From contig JACPTQ010000062.1 of assembly GCA_016192705.1 (NCBI GenBank), positions 1 to 32,036 of the forward strand: 32,036 nt of DNA, written 5' to 3'. Below are positions 1-7,112 of this stretch, piece after piece; the first letter of the stretch is position 1, and each line of letters begins with the position of its first letter. Origin of the DNA: Deltaproteobacteria bacterium (lineage in GTDB: Bacteria; Myxococcota; JACPTQ01). A program made the position numbers and the translations under genes. The notes under the pieces were generated by a model. That model saw nothing but the letters and a program-made list of their open reading frames with translations. It did no database searches and was not told where the DNA came from.

Positions 1-52
1 ATTTCCGCTGCGCGGACGCTCCACTGGAGCATCCGCAGAAGGCAGCGGAAAT
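1..52. repeat. 52-nt bulged hairpin element, copy A
   Basis: Positions 1-11 pair perfectly with 42-52 (outer arm ATTTCCGCTGC). Positions 12-16 pair with 32-36 and 18-23 with 25-30, with one mismatch at 17/31 and apex CCACTGG. A one-sided bulge AGAAG lies at 37-41. A second element of exactly the same length and architecture is at 6055-6106. The element touches the window edge, so upstream context is unknown. It could be a palindromic repeat of the REP type, a small non-autonomous mobile element or a structured RNA. Confidence 0.75.
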
Positions 53-517
53 AGCCACCGGCTTGCCTGCAGACCGCCCGCAGAATAGGCGCGCCGTTGC
101 GGCGCCCCTGCCGACCCGACGCAACTGCTGGTGAACCGCTTACCGGGTAGATCTGTTTTGGCCCTTGAGGGCGGTGCGATGTGTTCACCCCACGGCTGGA
201 GACGAGCGATCGTTCAACCCCCAAACACACCGCCGCCATTTTCCGCTGAACGGTGAACTTTTGAGATGGCGGGAGGGGTTTGGGCAAGCAGAGGCTCGCA
301 TCCGCAGGGGCTGAGGTGTTGATCTGGCGTGGATTTGCCGCCACTGCGGGCCTTGATTCAACTGGCGCAGCCGTTCTTTTGATGTCAGCCCCGAGGACGT
401 CCGCGAGCCGAAGCGAGCCCAGACCCCGCCCGCTCTCTTAATGGTCTTCGCCGTTAACCGGCGAATCGGGGTCATCGCTTGCGAGGGGCGAGAGGCGCGC
501 GGTAATCGTAGAGGCTG
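53..517. other. Intergenic region without a convincing gene; possible structured RNA
   Basis: No open frame here has homology I recognise. The 7-mer GGTGAAC at 130-136 is complementary to GTTCACC at 183-189, enclosing a GCCC-TTGA-GGGC hairpin at 161-172. The same GGTGAAC recurs at 252-258, so two mutually exclusive helices are possible. The right half, about 300-475, is one copy of a diverged repeat also found at 17296-17462. A weak promoter-like pair (TTGCGA at 479-484, TAATCG at 503-508) precedes the gene at 518. I could not match the region to RNase P RNA, tmRNA or a tRNA by eye. Confidence 0.45.
300..475 (-). repeat. Diverged ~165-bp dispersed repeat, copy 1
   Basis: Read on the minus strand, this shares a colinear series of blocks with 17296-17462 on the plus strand: CCGGTTAACGGC, AAGACCA, GGGCTCGCT.CGGCTCGCGGA, CTGACAT, then 21 nt later TGAATCAAG, then a GGCAA...CCACGCC...CACCT block. 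The matching order and spacing make chance unlikely. In both places the repeat lies immediately upstream of a gene and in the same orientation relative to it. Confidence 0.6.
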
Positions 518-1357
518 ATGCGTATCGTTTCACTCCAATTTCGCGCGGCCGCGTGGTCGTTTTTTTTCGTCGTGATGGGTGTGCTCTTGGTGCGTGCGCG
601 CGGCATCGATTTTCGCGCCCTGGTTCTTGACGGCGGCACGGTCGCCCTCGCGGCGATGTCGGTCTTTTCCGCGACTGCAGCCCTCTTCATTGTTGCGGGG
701 GGGACGGCCACATTCGAACGGCTCTTAGCGTGGGGGCGTGAAAATCCACGCGTTGGCGCGGCGCGTGTCGTCGCCGGGGGTGTCTCGATTGTTTTGGGAA
801 TCGCGATTGGCGTCGCCTCATCGGCACACTTCCTAAGTCACTATCGCGCGGCGGGGTGGGCGGCGCTCGCAAACGGCGCGGTCTTCGCGGGCGGGCTTGT
901 TGTGGGCGCGGCGTTGTTCGTTCCGATTGAGTCGGTTCTTGAGCGCGCCGTTCGCCATCGGCAACCGGACTTTCGCGCGGCTTTAGCGTGGACCGCGCTC
1001 GTTGTCGCGGTTGCGAGTGTCGCGTTTCTCGAAACGATCTTCCAGCGCTCGCTGGTCCTCACGGGCCCCGTTGTTTTGATTCAGGCGGCAGCGCTGCGAT
1101 GGCCCCCGCGCGTTCCTAGGGCGGTGGATTTTTTCGTGACCCGCGCCTTCGTCGTTGGATGCGTCCTTCTTTTGTATGCGCGCGTCTTCGGTGTTCCGGC
1201 GAACAACGCGAATCCCGCGCCCCGTGCGGATTCTCGAGCGGAAGGGGTTGCGGTTCTGCCGCTGGTTGCGGATGCGGGAACAAAAGTTGATTCGGGCAAC
1301 GGCTCGGGCACACGATTGAAGGAGGGAGCGCGGGGGGTGCTGCCATCGCGACCGTAG
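518..1357 (+). CDS. Multipass inner-membrane protein of unknown function
   Basis: A 279-residue hydrophobic protein with about six predicted membrane segments. These are near residues 9-24, 42-62, 79-101, 115-139, 155-175 and 205-223. A soluble, low-complexity C-terminal tail of about 55 residues, rich in Ala, Gly and Asp, follows. I recognise no catalytic motif or named family. The ATG at 518 has only a weak GAGG at 511-514. A weak -35/-10 pair upstream would place transcription start about three nt before the ATG. The downstream NAD+ synthetase gene starts 69 nt later with its own strong ribosome-binding site. Translation is plausible from length and hydrophobic periodicity; function is unassigned. 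Confidence 0.6.
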   Translation: MRIVSLQFRAAAWSFFFVVMGVLLVRARGIDFRALVLDGGTVALAAMSVFSATAALFIVAGGTATFERLLAWGRENPRVGAARVVAGGVSIVLGIAIGVASSAHFLSHYRAAGWAALANGAVFAGGLVVGAALFVPIESVLERAVRHRQPDFRAALAWTALVVAVASVAFLETIFQRSLVLTGPVVLIQAAALRWPPRVPRAVDFFVTRAFVVGCVLLLYARVFGVPANNANPAPRADSRAEGVAVLPLVADAGTKVDSGNGSGTRLKEGARGVLPSRP

Positions 1358-1426
1358 AGGCGCGACAATCGAGTCGCATCGTGGTCGAATGGAAGATGTG
1401 TCGGACCTGAAGGAAGGGAGCTGAAC

Positions 1427-3160
1427 ATGGAGACGCTTCGGATCGCGCTTGTTCAGATGAACGCGACGGTCGGCGACCTCGCGAAAAATCGGGATCGAAT
1501 TATTCGTGGGCTCGAGGACGCACGCAAAGCCGGCGCGGCCTTCGTGGCGTTTCCAGAGCTTGCGGTGACGGGTTACCCGCCCGAGGATTTGGTGCTCTCG
1601 CCGCAGTTTGTCGCCGACAACGTCAAGGCGCTCGGCGACGTTTGCGCCGCGACGCGCGGTATCACGGCCGCGGTTGGATACGTCGATTGCGGTGACGACA
1701 TTTATAACGCCGCGGCGATTCTGCACGACGGCAAGCACGTTGCGACTTATCACAAGCGGTTTTTACCGAACTACTCTGTCTTCGACGAGGACCGGTATTT
1801 TCAAGCCGGCACCAAAGGTCTCGTCGTTGAGCTCGGTGCGGTGCGCATCGGCATCAACATCTGCGAGGACATCTGGTACCCCGGCGGTCCGACCACCGAC
1901 GAAGCGCTCGCGGGCGACGCCGACGTTATTCTCAACATCTCATCGTCGCCGTTTTGCGCCGGGAAACACGCGCAGCGCAAGAAGATGCTCGCCGTGCGCG
2001 CCGTCGACAACGTCGTGTGCGTCGCGTACCTCAACATGGTTGGTGGCCAAGACGAGCTCATTTTTGACGGTCGGAGCCTCGTCGTGAACGAGGCGGGCGA
2101 AACGCTTGCCGAGGGCCGCGCCTTCGACGAGGACCTTGTCGTTGTCGACCTCCCCATCGATTCGGTCTTTCGGCGCCGCCTCAAAGACCCGAGACGGCGC
2201 AAAGAGAAACTCCGAACGGGTGCGCATTCCGACGTCGACATTGTCCCACTCGCCGCTCCCGCATTTGCGTCCGCGCCCGCGCTCGCAACCGCTCCCGCCT
2301 ATGCGCCCGCCTCACCCGACGAAGAAGTCTACGGCGCGCTCGTTCTCGGTGTGCGCGACTACGTCCAAAAAAACAAATTTCAAAAAGTTGTCGTCGGTCT
2401 CTCGGGCGGAATCGACTCCGCGCTCACCGCCGCCATCGCTGTTGACGCGCTCGGCGCGACCAACGTGGTCGGCGTCACAATGCCATCGCGTTTTTCGTCC
2501 GACGCCACGCGTGCCGACGCCGAGGCCGTGGCCCACGCGCTCGGCGTACGCTTCCTCACGCTCCCCATCGAACCGCTCGCTGCTGCGTTCGACACCGCGC
2601 TCGCCCACGACTTTTCAGGGCTCCCGCGCGACATAACGGAAGAGAATCTTCAAGCGCGCATTCGCGGAAACCTCCTCATGGCGCTCTCGAATAAGTTCGG
2701 TTGGCTCGTCCTCTCGACCGGCAACAAGAGCGAGTTGTCGATGGGGTACTGCACGCTTTACGGCGACATGGCGGGCGGTTTCGCGATTTTGAAGGATGTT
2801 CCCAAGACGCTCGTTTATCGGTTGGCCGCGCTTCGAAACGCGCGCTCGCCCGTCATCCCCGAATCGACCATCGCGCGGCCGCCAACGGCCGAGCTCCGCG
2901 ACAACCAAAAAGACGAAGATTCGCTCCCGCCGTACGCGACGCTCGACCCCATCCTCCGGCTCTACGTCGAAGAGGATGCGAACGAGGATGAGATTGTCGC
3001 CGCCGGATTCGACCGCGCGACCGTGCGCCGCGTCTGCCGAACAGTCGACACGTCCGAGTACAAACGGCGCCAAGGCCCCGTCGGCATTAAGATTACGCCG
3101 CGCGCGTTCGGGAAGGATCGGCGATTTCCGATTACAAATGCCTACACGCGGACCGTTTGA
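1427..3160 (+). CDS. nadE: Glutamine-dependent NAD+ synthetase
   Basis: This cytoplasmic enzyme makes NAD+ from deamido-NAD+ (nicotinic acid adenine dinucleotide), ATP and glutamine, the last step of NAD biosynthesis. The 577-residue protein has both domains of the glutamine-dependent form. The N-terminal nitrilase-like glutaminase has the catalytic triad visible as Glu44 (FPELAVTGYPPEDL), Lys110 (YHKRFLPNYSVFDE) and Cys146 (INICEDIWYPGGP). The C-terminal synthetase has the PP-loop SGGIDS at 326-331, then STGNKSE and YGDMAGG. The C-terminal tail includes a motif of the KITPRAFGKDRR type. An Ala/Pro-rich linker at about 276-297 separates the domains. A strong Shine-Dalgarno (GGAAGGGAG) precedes the ATG. 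The length is typical of the two-domain bacterial family. The gene appears to be monocistronic. Confidence 0.96.
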   Translation: METLRIALVQMNATVGDLAKNRDRIIRGLEDARKAGAAFVAFPELAVTGYPPEDLVLSPQFVADNVKALGDVCAATRGITAAVGYVDCGDDIYNAAAILHDGKHVATYHKRFLPNYSVFDEDRYFQAGTKGLVVELGAVRIGINICEDIWYPGGPTTDEALAGDADVILNISSSPFCAGKHAQRKKMLAVRAVDNVVCVAYLNMVGGQDELIFDGRSLVVNEAGETLAEGRAFDEDLVVVDLPIDSVFRRRLKDPRRRKEKLRTGAHSDVDIVPLAAPAFASAPALATAPAYAPASPDEEVYGALVLGVRDYVQKNKFQKVVVGLSGGIDSALTAAIAVDALGATNVVGVTMPSRFSSDATRADAEAVAHALGVRFLTLPIEPLAAAFDTALAHDFSGLPRDITEENLQARIRGNLLMALSNKFGWLVLSTGNKSELSMGYCTLYGDMAGGFAILKDVPKTLVYRLAALRNARSPVIPESTIARPPTAELRDNQKDEDSLPPYATLDPILRLYVEEDANEDEIVAAGFDRATVRRVCRTVDTSEYKRRQGPVGIKITPRAFGKDRRFPITNAYTRTV

Positions 3161-3183
3161 CCCGATCGAATTAAAACAGCCCG

Positions 3184-3212
3184 TTCAAAGTTTCGAGGGC
3201 TTGTGACATAAT
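3184..3212 (+). promoter_or_regulatory. Putative promoter of the diguanylate cyclase gene
   Basis: TTCAAA at 3184-3189 and CATAAT at 3207-3212 are separated by 17 nt. The predicted transcription start is near 3219, giving a leader of only about seven nt before the ATG at 3226. No Shine-Dalgarno is visible. Confidence 0.45.
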
Positions 3213-3225
3213 ATTCGCGAGTCTT

Positions 3226-4173
3226 ATGGTTGCAAACGAAGGAAAAGAAAAAGGCCCGACGAAACGCATCTTGATCGTCGAAGACGACGCCGTTGTTCGG
3301 CGTTTGCTCGTGGATGCGCTGTCGCCTCAGTCGTATGAGATTGTCGAAACATCCGATGCCGTGCGCGCGCTCGCGCTCATTGAAGAAGCGACGCCCGATT
3401 GCATCATCGCCGACGTGCTTTTGCCGAGCATCGACGGTTTTCGGTTTCGCCAGATCTTGCTCGAAACGCCAACGACGCGCGACATTCCGTTCGTGTTTTT
3501 GACGTCGCTCACGACCACCGAAGACCAAGTGCGCGGGCTCGCGCTCGAGGCGGACGACTTCATCGTGAAGCCGTTTCAAGGCGACGTGCTCATCGGCAAA
3601 ATCAAGAATCTCTTGTCGAAATCGGATCGCTATCGCGAGGCGTCGTACCTCGACCCGCTGACGAGTTGTTACAACCGCCGCTTTTTCGACATGAAGCTCG
3701 ACGAAGAGATCGCCCGCGCGGCACGCTACGGCGAGTCGTTCACGCTCGTCATGATCGATATCGATCGGTTCAAGCAGGTGAACGACACGTGGGGCCACAT
3801 CGTCGGCGACCGCATCCTCGTCTACTTCGCCGATTTTACGCGCAAACGAAAGCGGTCGTGCGACTTGTTTTTCCGGTTTGGTGGCGACGAGTTTATTTTG
3901 TTGTTGCCGCGCATCGGGACGTCGGGTGGGCTCACGTGCGCCGAGCGCATTCGAACGTCGCTCGACCAGGCGGCGCGCGACACCGATCAAATCGTCAACA
4001 AGATGCCGATCACCGCGTCGGCCGGCGTCGCGTCGTTTCCGGTGAATGGCGTCGACCGCACGACGCTCGTCAAAGCCTGCGACGACGCGCTTTACCGCGC
4101 GAAGGAAGGCGGCCGAAATCGCGTCGAGTGCGCGGCGAATCTGGAGCCTGCCTCAACCGTCGCTGGCGATTAG
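3226..4173 (+). CDS. Response regulator with GGDEF output, diguanylate cyclase
   Basis: The 315-residue protein has an N-terminal receiver domain at about 13-130 and a C-terminal GGDEF domain at about 140-305. In the receiver, the acidic pocket (VEDD, residues 18-21), phospho-acceptor Asp63, Thr93 and Lys115 are all present. In the output domain the intact GGDEF motif is at 219-223. An RxxD inhibitory site (RSCD, 210-213) lies exactly five residues before it. The protein is therefore predicted to make cyclic di-GMP on phosphorylation and to be feedback-inhibited by product. It resembles PleD/WspR-type regulators but has one receiver. No kinase gene is adjacent, so the cognate kinase is unknown. 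The ATG at 3226 has no clear ribosome-binding site. Confidence 0.93.
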   Translation: MVANEGKEKGPTKRILIVEDDAVVRRLLVDALSPQSYEIVETSDAVRALALIEEATPDCIIADVLLPSIDGFRFRQILLETPTTRDIPFVFLTSLTTTEDQVRGLALEADDFIVKPFQGDVLIGKIKNLLSKSDRYREASYLDPLTSCYNRRFFDMKLDEEIARAARYGESFTLVMIDIDRFKQVNDTWGHIVGDRILVYFADFTRKRKRSCDLFFRFGGDEFILLLPRIGTSGGLTCAERIRTSLDQAARDTDQIVNKMPITASAGVASFPVNGVDRTTLVKACDDALYRAKEGGRNRVECAANLEPASTVAGD

Positions 4174-4222
4174 CGCCTCATTCAACTAGGATACCGCCCC
4201 GGCTTTCGTAAGGGGTGTGCTT

Positions 4223-6019
4223 ATGATGACAAGATTGACCGTTGTGTTTGTGATGACCTGCGTGCTCTTGGCCTGTAAGACCGGTGGAGACAAGGCGACG
4301 GCGGATCCGCGAAGGGAAGCGGCGCGTACGGGTGATCCGGCCGCGGTGCCACTTCGAGGAGCTGTTCCACCGGGTGCGGTCGCGGCGGCTCCGCAACCGG
4401 GCTCGCCGAGCGCGGCGCCGGGTGCAGCGGCCGTGGGAACGTCAGCCCCTGCTGTGGGCACGGCGACGACGGCCGACGAGCAGGAACCGAACGACGACGT
4501 TAAAACCGCGACGCCACTCGCGCTCGAAACGGCGATGCGCGCAACGCTCAAGGCTGCACCGGGCGCGAAAAAGAGCGACGAGGATTGGTTCAAGGTGACA
4601 ACGGCGGATGAGAAGGGCATCTTGAGCGTCGAGGTGACGGGCGTCCCAGGGATGAAATTGGGCGTCGAGCTTTTCGATGCGCAGAAGCGACTCATCGCAA
4701 GCGCCGTTGGGAGTGTCGGCGAGGCGGTCGTGTTTCCGAATCTCGGCGTGAAAAAGGGAGATTCGTATGTACGCGTGCGCGAGCGGACGCGCGGCAAGGC
4801 GGCCGTCGAGAGCGACACGCCGTACACCATCACCGCGACAACCGCGACACGCCTCGAAACGGAGGAGGTTGAGCCGAACAACCGCGCGGTTGATGCGACG
4901 CCGCTCGAAGAGGGGAAGACGATGAGCGGGTTCATGTCGCCGCGTGGGGACGAGGACTGGTGGAAAATTGTTTTGCCGGAGTCGAAGGGCGATAAGGAGA
5001 AAGGCGACAAGGGCGCGGACAAAGCCGGCGCGAGCTTTTTGCGCGTGAGCGTGAAGGGCGTTGCGACGGGCGACGGGCGGGTCGCGATCGTCGACTCGAT
5101 CGGCGCGAAGGTGACGGAACAGGCGCTTAAAGCGGGCGGCGAAGTGGTTTTTCCGAACGTCGGCATTAAGGAAGGGTCGAAGCAGATGCACGTCGTCGTA
5201 AAGACGGTCGGACTCGGGAGCGCGAAAGAGCGTTACGAGGTGACCGCGAAGGTCGAGAAATCGACGGGCGATATGGAGATCGAGCCGAACGACAGCGACA
5301 AACACGCGACGCCGCTCACGGTCGGGAAGCCGATTCGCGGGTTCATGGCGTCGGCGAAAGATGTCGATTGGTATTCGTTCAAGGTGACGGAGCCGTCGGT
5401 TGCGCGAATTGAGCTCGGCGGCGTCGAGCGCGTTGACCATGCGCTTGAGGTCGTTGGGGCGCGGGGCGAAAAGCTCGCGCGAAGCGATGATGGGCGGGCC
5501 AAGGAATCGGAGACGGTGACAAACGTTTTTCTGCCGGTCGGCGAGGCGTTCGTGCGCGTGTCGTCGGCGCGCAAGGGGGGCGAGAACATCGACGAGACGT
5601 ACGAGCTTGCGGTGACGCTTCGCGCGGCGCCGGACGACGAAGAGCGAGAGCCGAACAATGGAGACAAGCAGGCGAACGAGCTGTCTTCGGGGAAGACGCT
5701 TTTGGGGTACATCCACCCGAAAAAGGATCGCGATTTTTACCAGTTCGTGCTCCGCGAGGAGAAGAAGGTCGTTGTGAGCGTCATAGGGATTGCGAAGGTT
5801 GGGCTTGCCGTTTCGCTGGTCGACGAGAAGGGGGCGATCGTCGCGGACGGGCGTGGGCCAGCGGGCGGAGATGTCGCGTTCGATAAGAAGATTCCGGCTG
5901 GGACGTATCGCGTCGTTGTCGAACAAAACCTGCAACCGGCAAAAGGGAAAAAGGGAAAACCACGCACCGAATCAAATCCGCGTGACCCGTATAAGCTGAC
6001 GCTGAAGGTTGAATTGTGA
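4223..6019 (+). CDS. Lipoprotein with four PPC-like domains
   Basis: The 598-residue protein starts with a lipoprotein signal whose lipobox reads LLAC, with the lipidated Cys just before KTGGDK. An Ala/Pro/Gly-rich linker of about 60 residues follows. Four repeats of about 110-130 residues come next. Each opens with an acidic EPN motif (EQEPNDD, EVEPNNR, EIEPNDS, EREPNNG) and carries a DEDW/DVDW/DRDF turn followed by a beta-strand. This is the signature of bacterial pre-peptidase C-terminal (PPC) domains, normally found as accessory domains of secreted proteases. No protease domain is present, so this looks like a stand-alone surface or periplasmic binding protein. ATG 4223 is favoured over an upstream GTG because AAGGGG (4210-4215) lies seven nt before it. 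An alternative ATG is at 4226. Confidence 0.85.
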   Translation: MMTRLTVVFVMTCVLLACKTGGDKATADPRREAARTGDPAAVPLRGAVPPGAVAAAPQPGSPSAAPGAAAVGTSAPAVGTATTADEQEPNDDVKTATPLALETAMRATLKAAPGAKKSDEDWFKVTTADEKGILSVEVTGVPGMKLGVELFDAQKRLIASAVGSVGEAVVFPNLGVKKGDSYVRVRERTRGKAAVESDTPYTITATTATRLETEEVEPNNRAVDATPLEEGKTMSGFMSPRGDEDWWKIVLPESKGDKEKGDKGADKAGASFLRVSVKGVATGDGRVAIVDSIGAKVTEQALKAGGEVVFPNVGIKEGSKQMHVVVKTVGLGSAKERYEVTAKVEKSTGDMEIEPNDSDKHATPLTVGKPIRGFMASAKDVDWYSFKVTEPSVARIELGGVERVDHALEVVGARGEKLARSDDGRAKESETVTNVFLPVGEAFVRVSSARKGGENIDETYELAVTLRAAPDDEEREPNNGDKQANELSSGKTLLGYIHPKKDRDFYQFVLREEKKVVVSVIGIAKVGLAVSLVDEKGAIVADGRGPAGGDVAFDKKIPAGTYRVVVEQNLQPAKGKKGKPRTESNPRDPYKLTLKVEL

Positions 6020-6023
6020 TTGT

Positions 6024-6054
6024 GGGGTTCGCGCTCTGTAAACAGGCGCTCCCC
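6024..6054 (+). terminator. Hairpin after the PPC lipoprotein gene
   Basis: GGGG (6024-6027) pairs with CCCC (6051-6054), GCGC (6031-6034) with GCGC (6046-6049) and CTG with CAG in the centre. It begins five nt after the stop codon of the upstream gene. There is no T tract, so intrinsic termination is uncertain; it may be a 3'-end processing or rho-associated structure. The 52-nt hairpin copy B abuts it directly. Confidence 0.4.
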
Positions 6055-6106
6055 ATTTCCGACGCGCGCTCAAGCCACTGGCTTTCGCGCAGATAGCGGC
6101 GGAAAT
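6055..6106. repeat. 52-nt bulged hairpin element, copy B
   Basis: The length and layout match copy A at 1-52: outer arms ATTTCCG/CGGAAAT, apical CCACTGG and a one-sided AGATA bulge. The inner stem pairs GCGC with GCGC and AAGCCA with TGGCTT. Compared with copy A, four stem pairs change on both sides while pairing is kept. Its last T is the first base of the proposed TTG start of the next gene. Confidence 0.75.
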
Positions 6107-6504
6107 TGGCGAACGTCGTAATCGCCTTCGTCGGCGCCCTTCTCATCGTTGCGGCGGCGCTCATCGTCAGGCGCGAGAAGCGGCTCTTCGCGGATCGCGA
6201 CACGTTGCCCGCAAAAATACTTGAATACACACGCGCACGCTATCGGCGCCGGCTCGTCGGGTGCAGCGTTGTCGCGATTCTCGGCGCGTTTTTTGTCGCG
6301 TTTCCCTTTGTCCCGGCCGCGCCCGCAATCGTCAACGCTTACTGGATCGGCATCGTCGCGCTCGTCGTCGCGCTCGCGGTTTTCGCCGTGCTCGATCTTC
6401 GCGAGACGCATCGGCAACTTTCGCGACGCCTCCACGGCGACGAGCTTCGCGAATTCGTGCGTGACCCGGTTAACGATAAATCGCGCGACGGTGACCAACC
6501 TTGA
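6106..6504 (+). CDS. Small membrane protein of unknown function
   Basis: The 132-residue protein has an N-terminal membrane segment (about residues 3-20) followed by a basic, Arg-rich loop. Two closely spaced hydrophobic segments follow (about 50-70 and 78-100), then a charged C-terminal tail. It resembles no family I can name. The only in-frame candidate start before the first membrane segment is TTG at 6106, which overlaps the end of the 52-nt hairpin and has no Shine-Dalgarno. The 3' end overlaps the convergent relE-like toxin gene by 35 nt. Both the start and expression are uncertain. Confidence 0.5.
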   Translation: MANVVIAFVGALLIVAAALIVRREKRLFADRDTLPAKILEYTRARYRRRLVGCSVVAILGAFFVAFPFVPAAPAIVNAYWIGIVALVVALAVFAVLDLRETHRQLSRRLHGDELREFVRDPVNDKSRDGDQP

Positions 6505-6727
6505 GGACAATGACGACCAGCTGGCGTCCGTCGATCGAATACAGAACTCGGTAATCGCCAACTCGAATTCGGAAGACGTCGTCGTAACCCGCCAACTTTT
6601 TGTGGCCAGCGGGGCGTGGATTAACGGAAAGGGCCATGATGACCCTGAGGACGCGCACTTGGACCGGCCGGTCGAGAGAGCGAATCTGACGTTCCGCCGT
6701 ACGAGAAACTTCGACGCTATAAGTCAC
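6470..6727 (-). CDS. RelE/ParE-family toxin
   Basis: The 85-residue basic protein has the compact RelE/ParE fold pattern. It has an N-terminal TYSVEVSRTAERQIRSL helix region, a central PRPAGHKKLAGYDDVFRIRVGDYRVLY block and a C-terminal VIVLKVGHRRAIYR strand. Family members are mostly ribosome-dependent mRNA endonucleases; the basic and Tyr residues near the C terminus fit this but do not prove activity. The GTG start at 6727 lies inside the end of the upstream antitoxin gene (11-nt overlap), implying translational coupling. It is the second gene of a two-gene toxin-antitoxin operon read on the minus strand. Confidence 0.88.
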   Translation of the reverse strand: MTYSVEVSRTAERQIRSLDRPVQVRVLRVIMALSVNPRPAGHKKLAGYDDVFRIRVGDYRVLYSIDGRQLVVIVLKVGHRRAIYR

Positions 6728-6941
6728 GGGTCAGGCCGAGCTCTCGAATCAATTCCTTGAGCGGGCGCGTCGTCTCGCGGCGAAGCGTCTTGAGATCGTC
6801 GATGTCCTCATACTCTTCCAGCTTGTCGATGATCGCGTCTTCGACAAATCGACTGACCTTGAGGCCTCGGGCGCGCGTGAACGTTCTTAAGACCCGGCGG
6901 ACTCGAGAATCGATGCGGACGGCAAGTTGCGAATCGGCCAT
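6717..6941 (-). CDS. Ribbon-helix-helix antitoxin paired with the RelE-like toxin
   Basis: The 74-residue protein has an N-terminal ribbon-helix-helix pattern: a short strand LAVRIDSR, then helix VRRVLRTFTRARG, then SRFVEDAIIDKLEEY. A charged C-terminal tail (LKTLRRETTRPLKELIRELGL) likely wraps the toxin. Antitoxins of this type neutralise the toxin and bind their own promoter. Start choice: an in-frame ATG also exists at 6947. A -10 (TAATAT on the minus strand, 6948-6953) places transcription start on the A of the ATG at 6941, so I prefer 6941 and a leaderless mRNA. The gene precedes and overlaps the toxin gene. Confidence 0.85.
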   Translation of the reverse strand: MADSQLAVRIDSRVRRVLRTFTRARGLKVSRFVEDAIIDKLEEYEDIDDLKTLRRETTRPLKELIRELGLTRDL

Positions 6942-6947
6942 AAACAT

Positions 6948-6975
6948 ATATTAGCAAAAAGATAGAAATACGCAA
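6948..6975 (-). promoter_or_regulatory. Putative promoter of the RelE/RHH operon
   Basis: On the minus strand, TTGCGT (6970-6975) and TAATAT (6948-6953) are separated by 16 nt, in an AT-rich stretch unusual for this window. The predicted start coincides with the ATG at 6941. Confidence 0.55.
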
Positions 6976-7072
6976 CAAACGATTGACCGCGTGCGGACGC
7001 GAAATCCCGTTGACAGACTGGAGTTGGGAGGTCGCTTAAGGCACAATAAAAGAGTCGGGGGGAAGGTTTGCG

Positions 7073-7098
7073 GGTGACACATGTAGGATGGTGTCACC
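7073..7098. promoter_or_regulatory. Inverted repeat upstream of the histidine kinase gene
   Basis: GGTGACAC (7073-7080) and GTGTCACC (7091-7098) form a perfect 8-bp inverted repeat with a 10-nt spacer. It ends two nt before the Shine-Dalgarno GGAGCGGGG. It may be an operator for a dimeric regulator, or an mRNA hairpin controlling access to the ribosome-binding site. TTGACA at 7010-7015 upstream has no well-spaced -10. Confidence 0.5.
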
Positions 7099-7112
7099 TA
7101 GGAGCGGGGAAG

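Noticed and set aside
185-475. 96-residue minus-strand open frame in the first intergenic region
   Set aside because: It lies mostly in the dispersed repeat, has no hydrophobic or domain pattern and no ribosome-binding site. The repeat copy at 17296 does not preserve the frame.
4442-5935. 497-residue open frame antisense to the PPC lipoprotein
   Set aside because: It is an Arg/Leu/His-rich composition artefact of high-GC coding DNA on the opposite strand, without motifs.
7010-7015. Consensus -35 TTGACA before the histidine kinase gene
   Set aside because: No -10-like hexamer lies at 16-18 nt. The nearest (CTTAAG, CACAAT) are 19 and 26 nt away, so I do not call a promoter.
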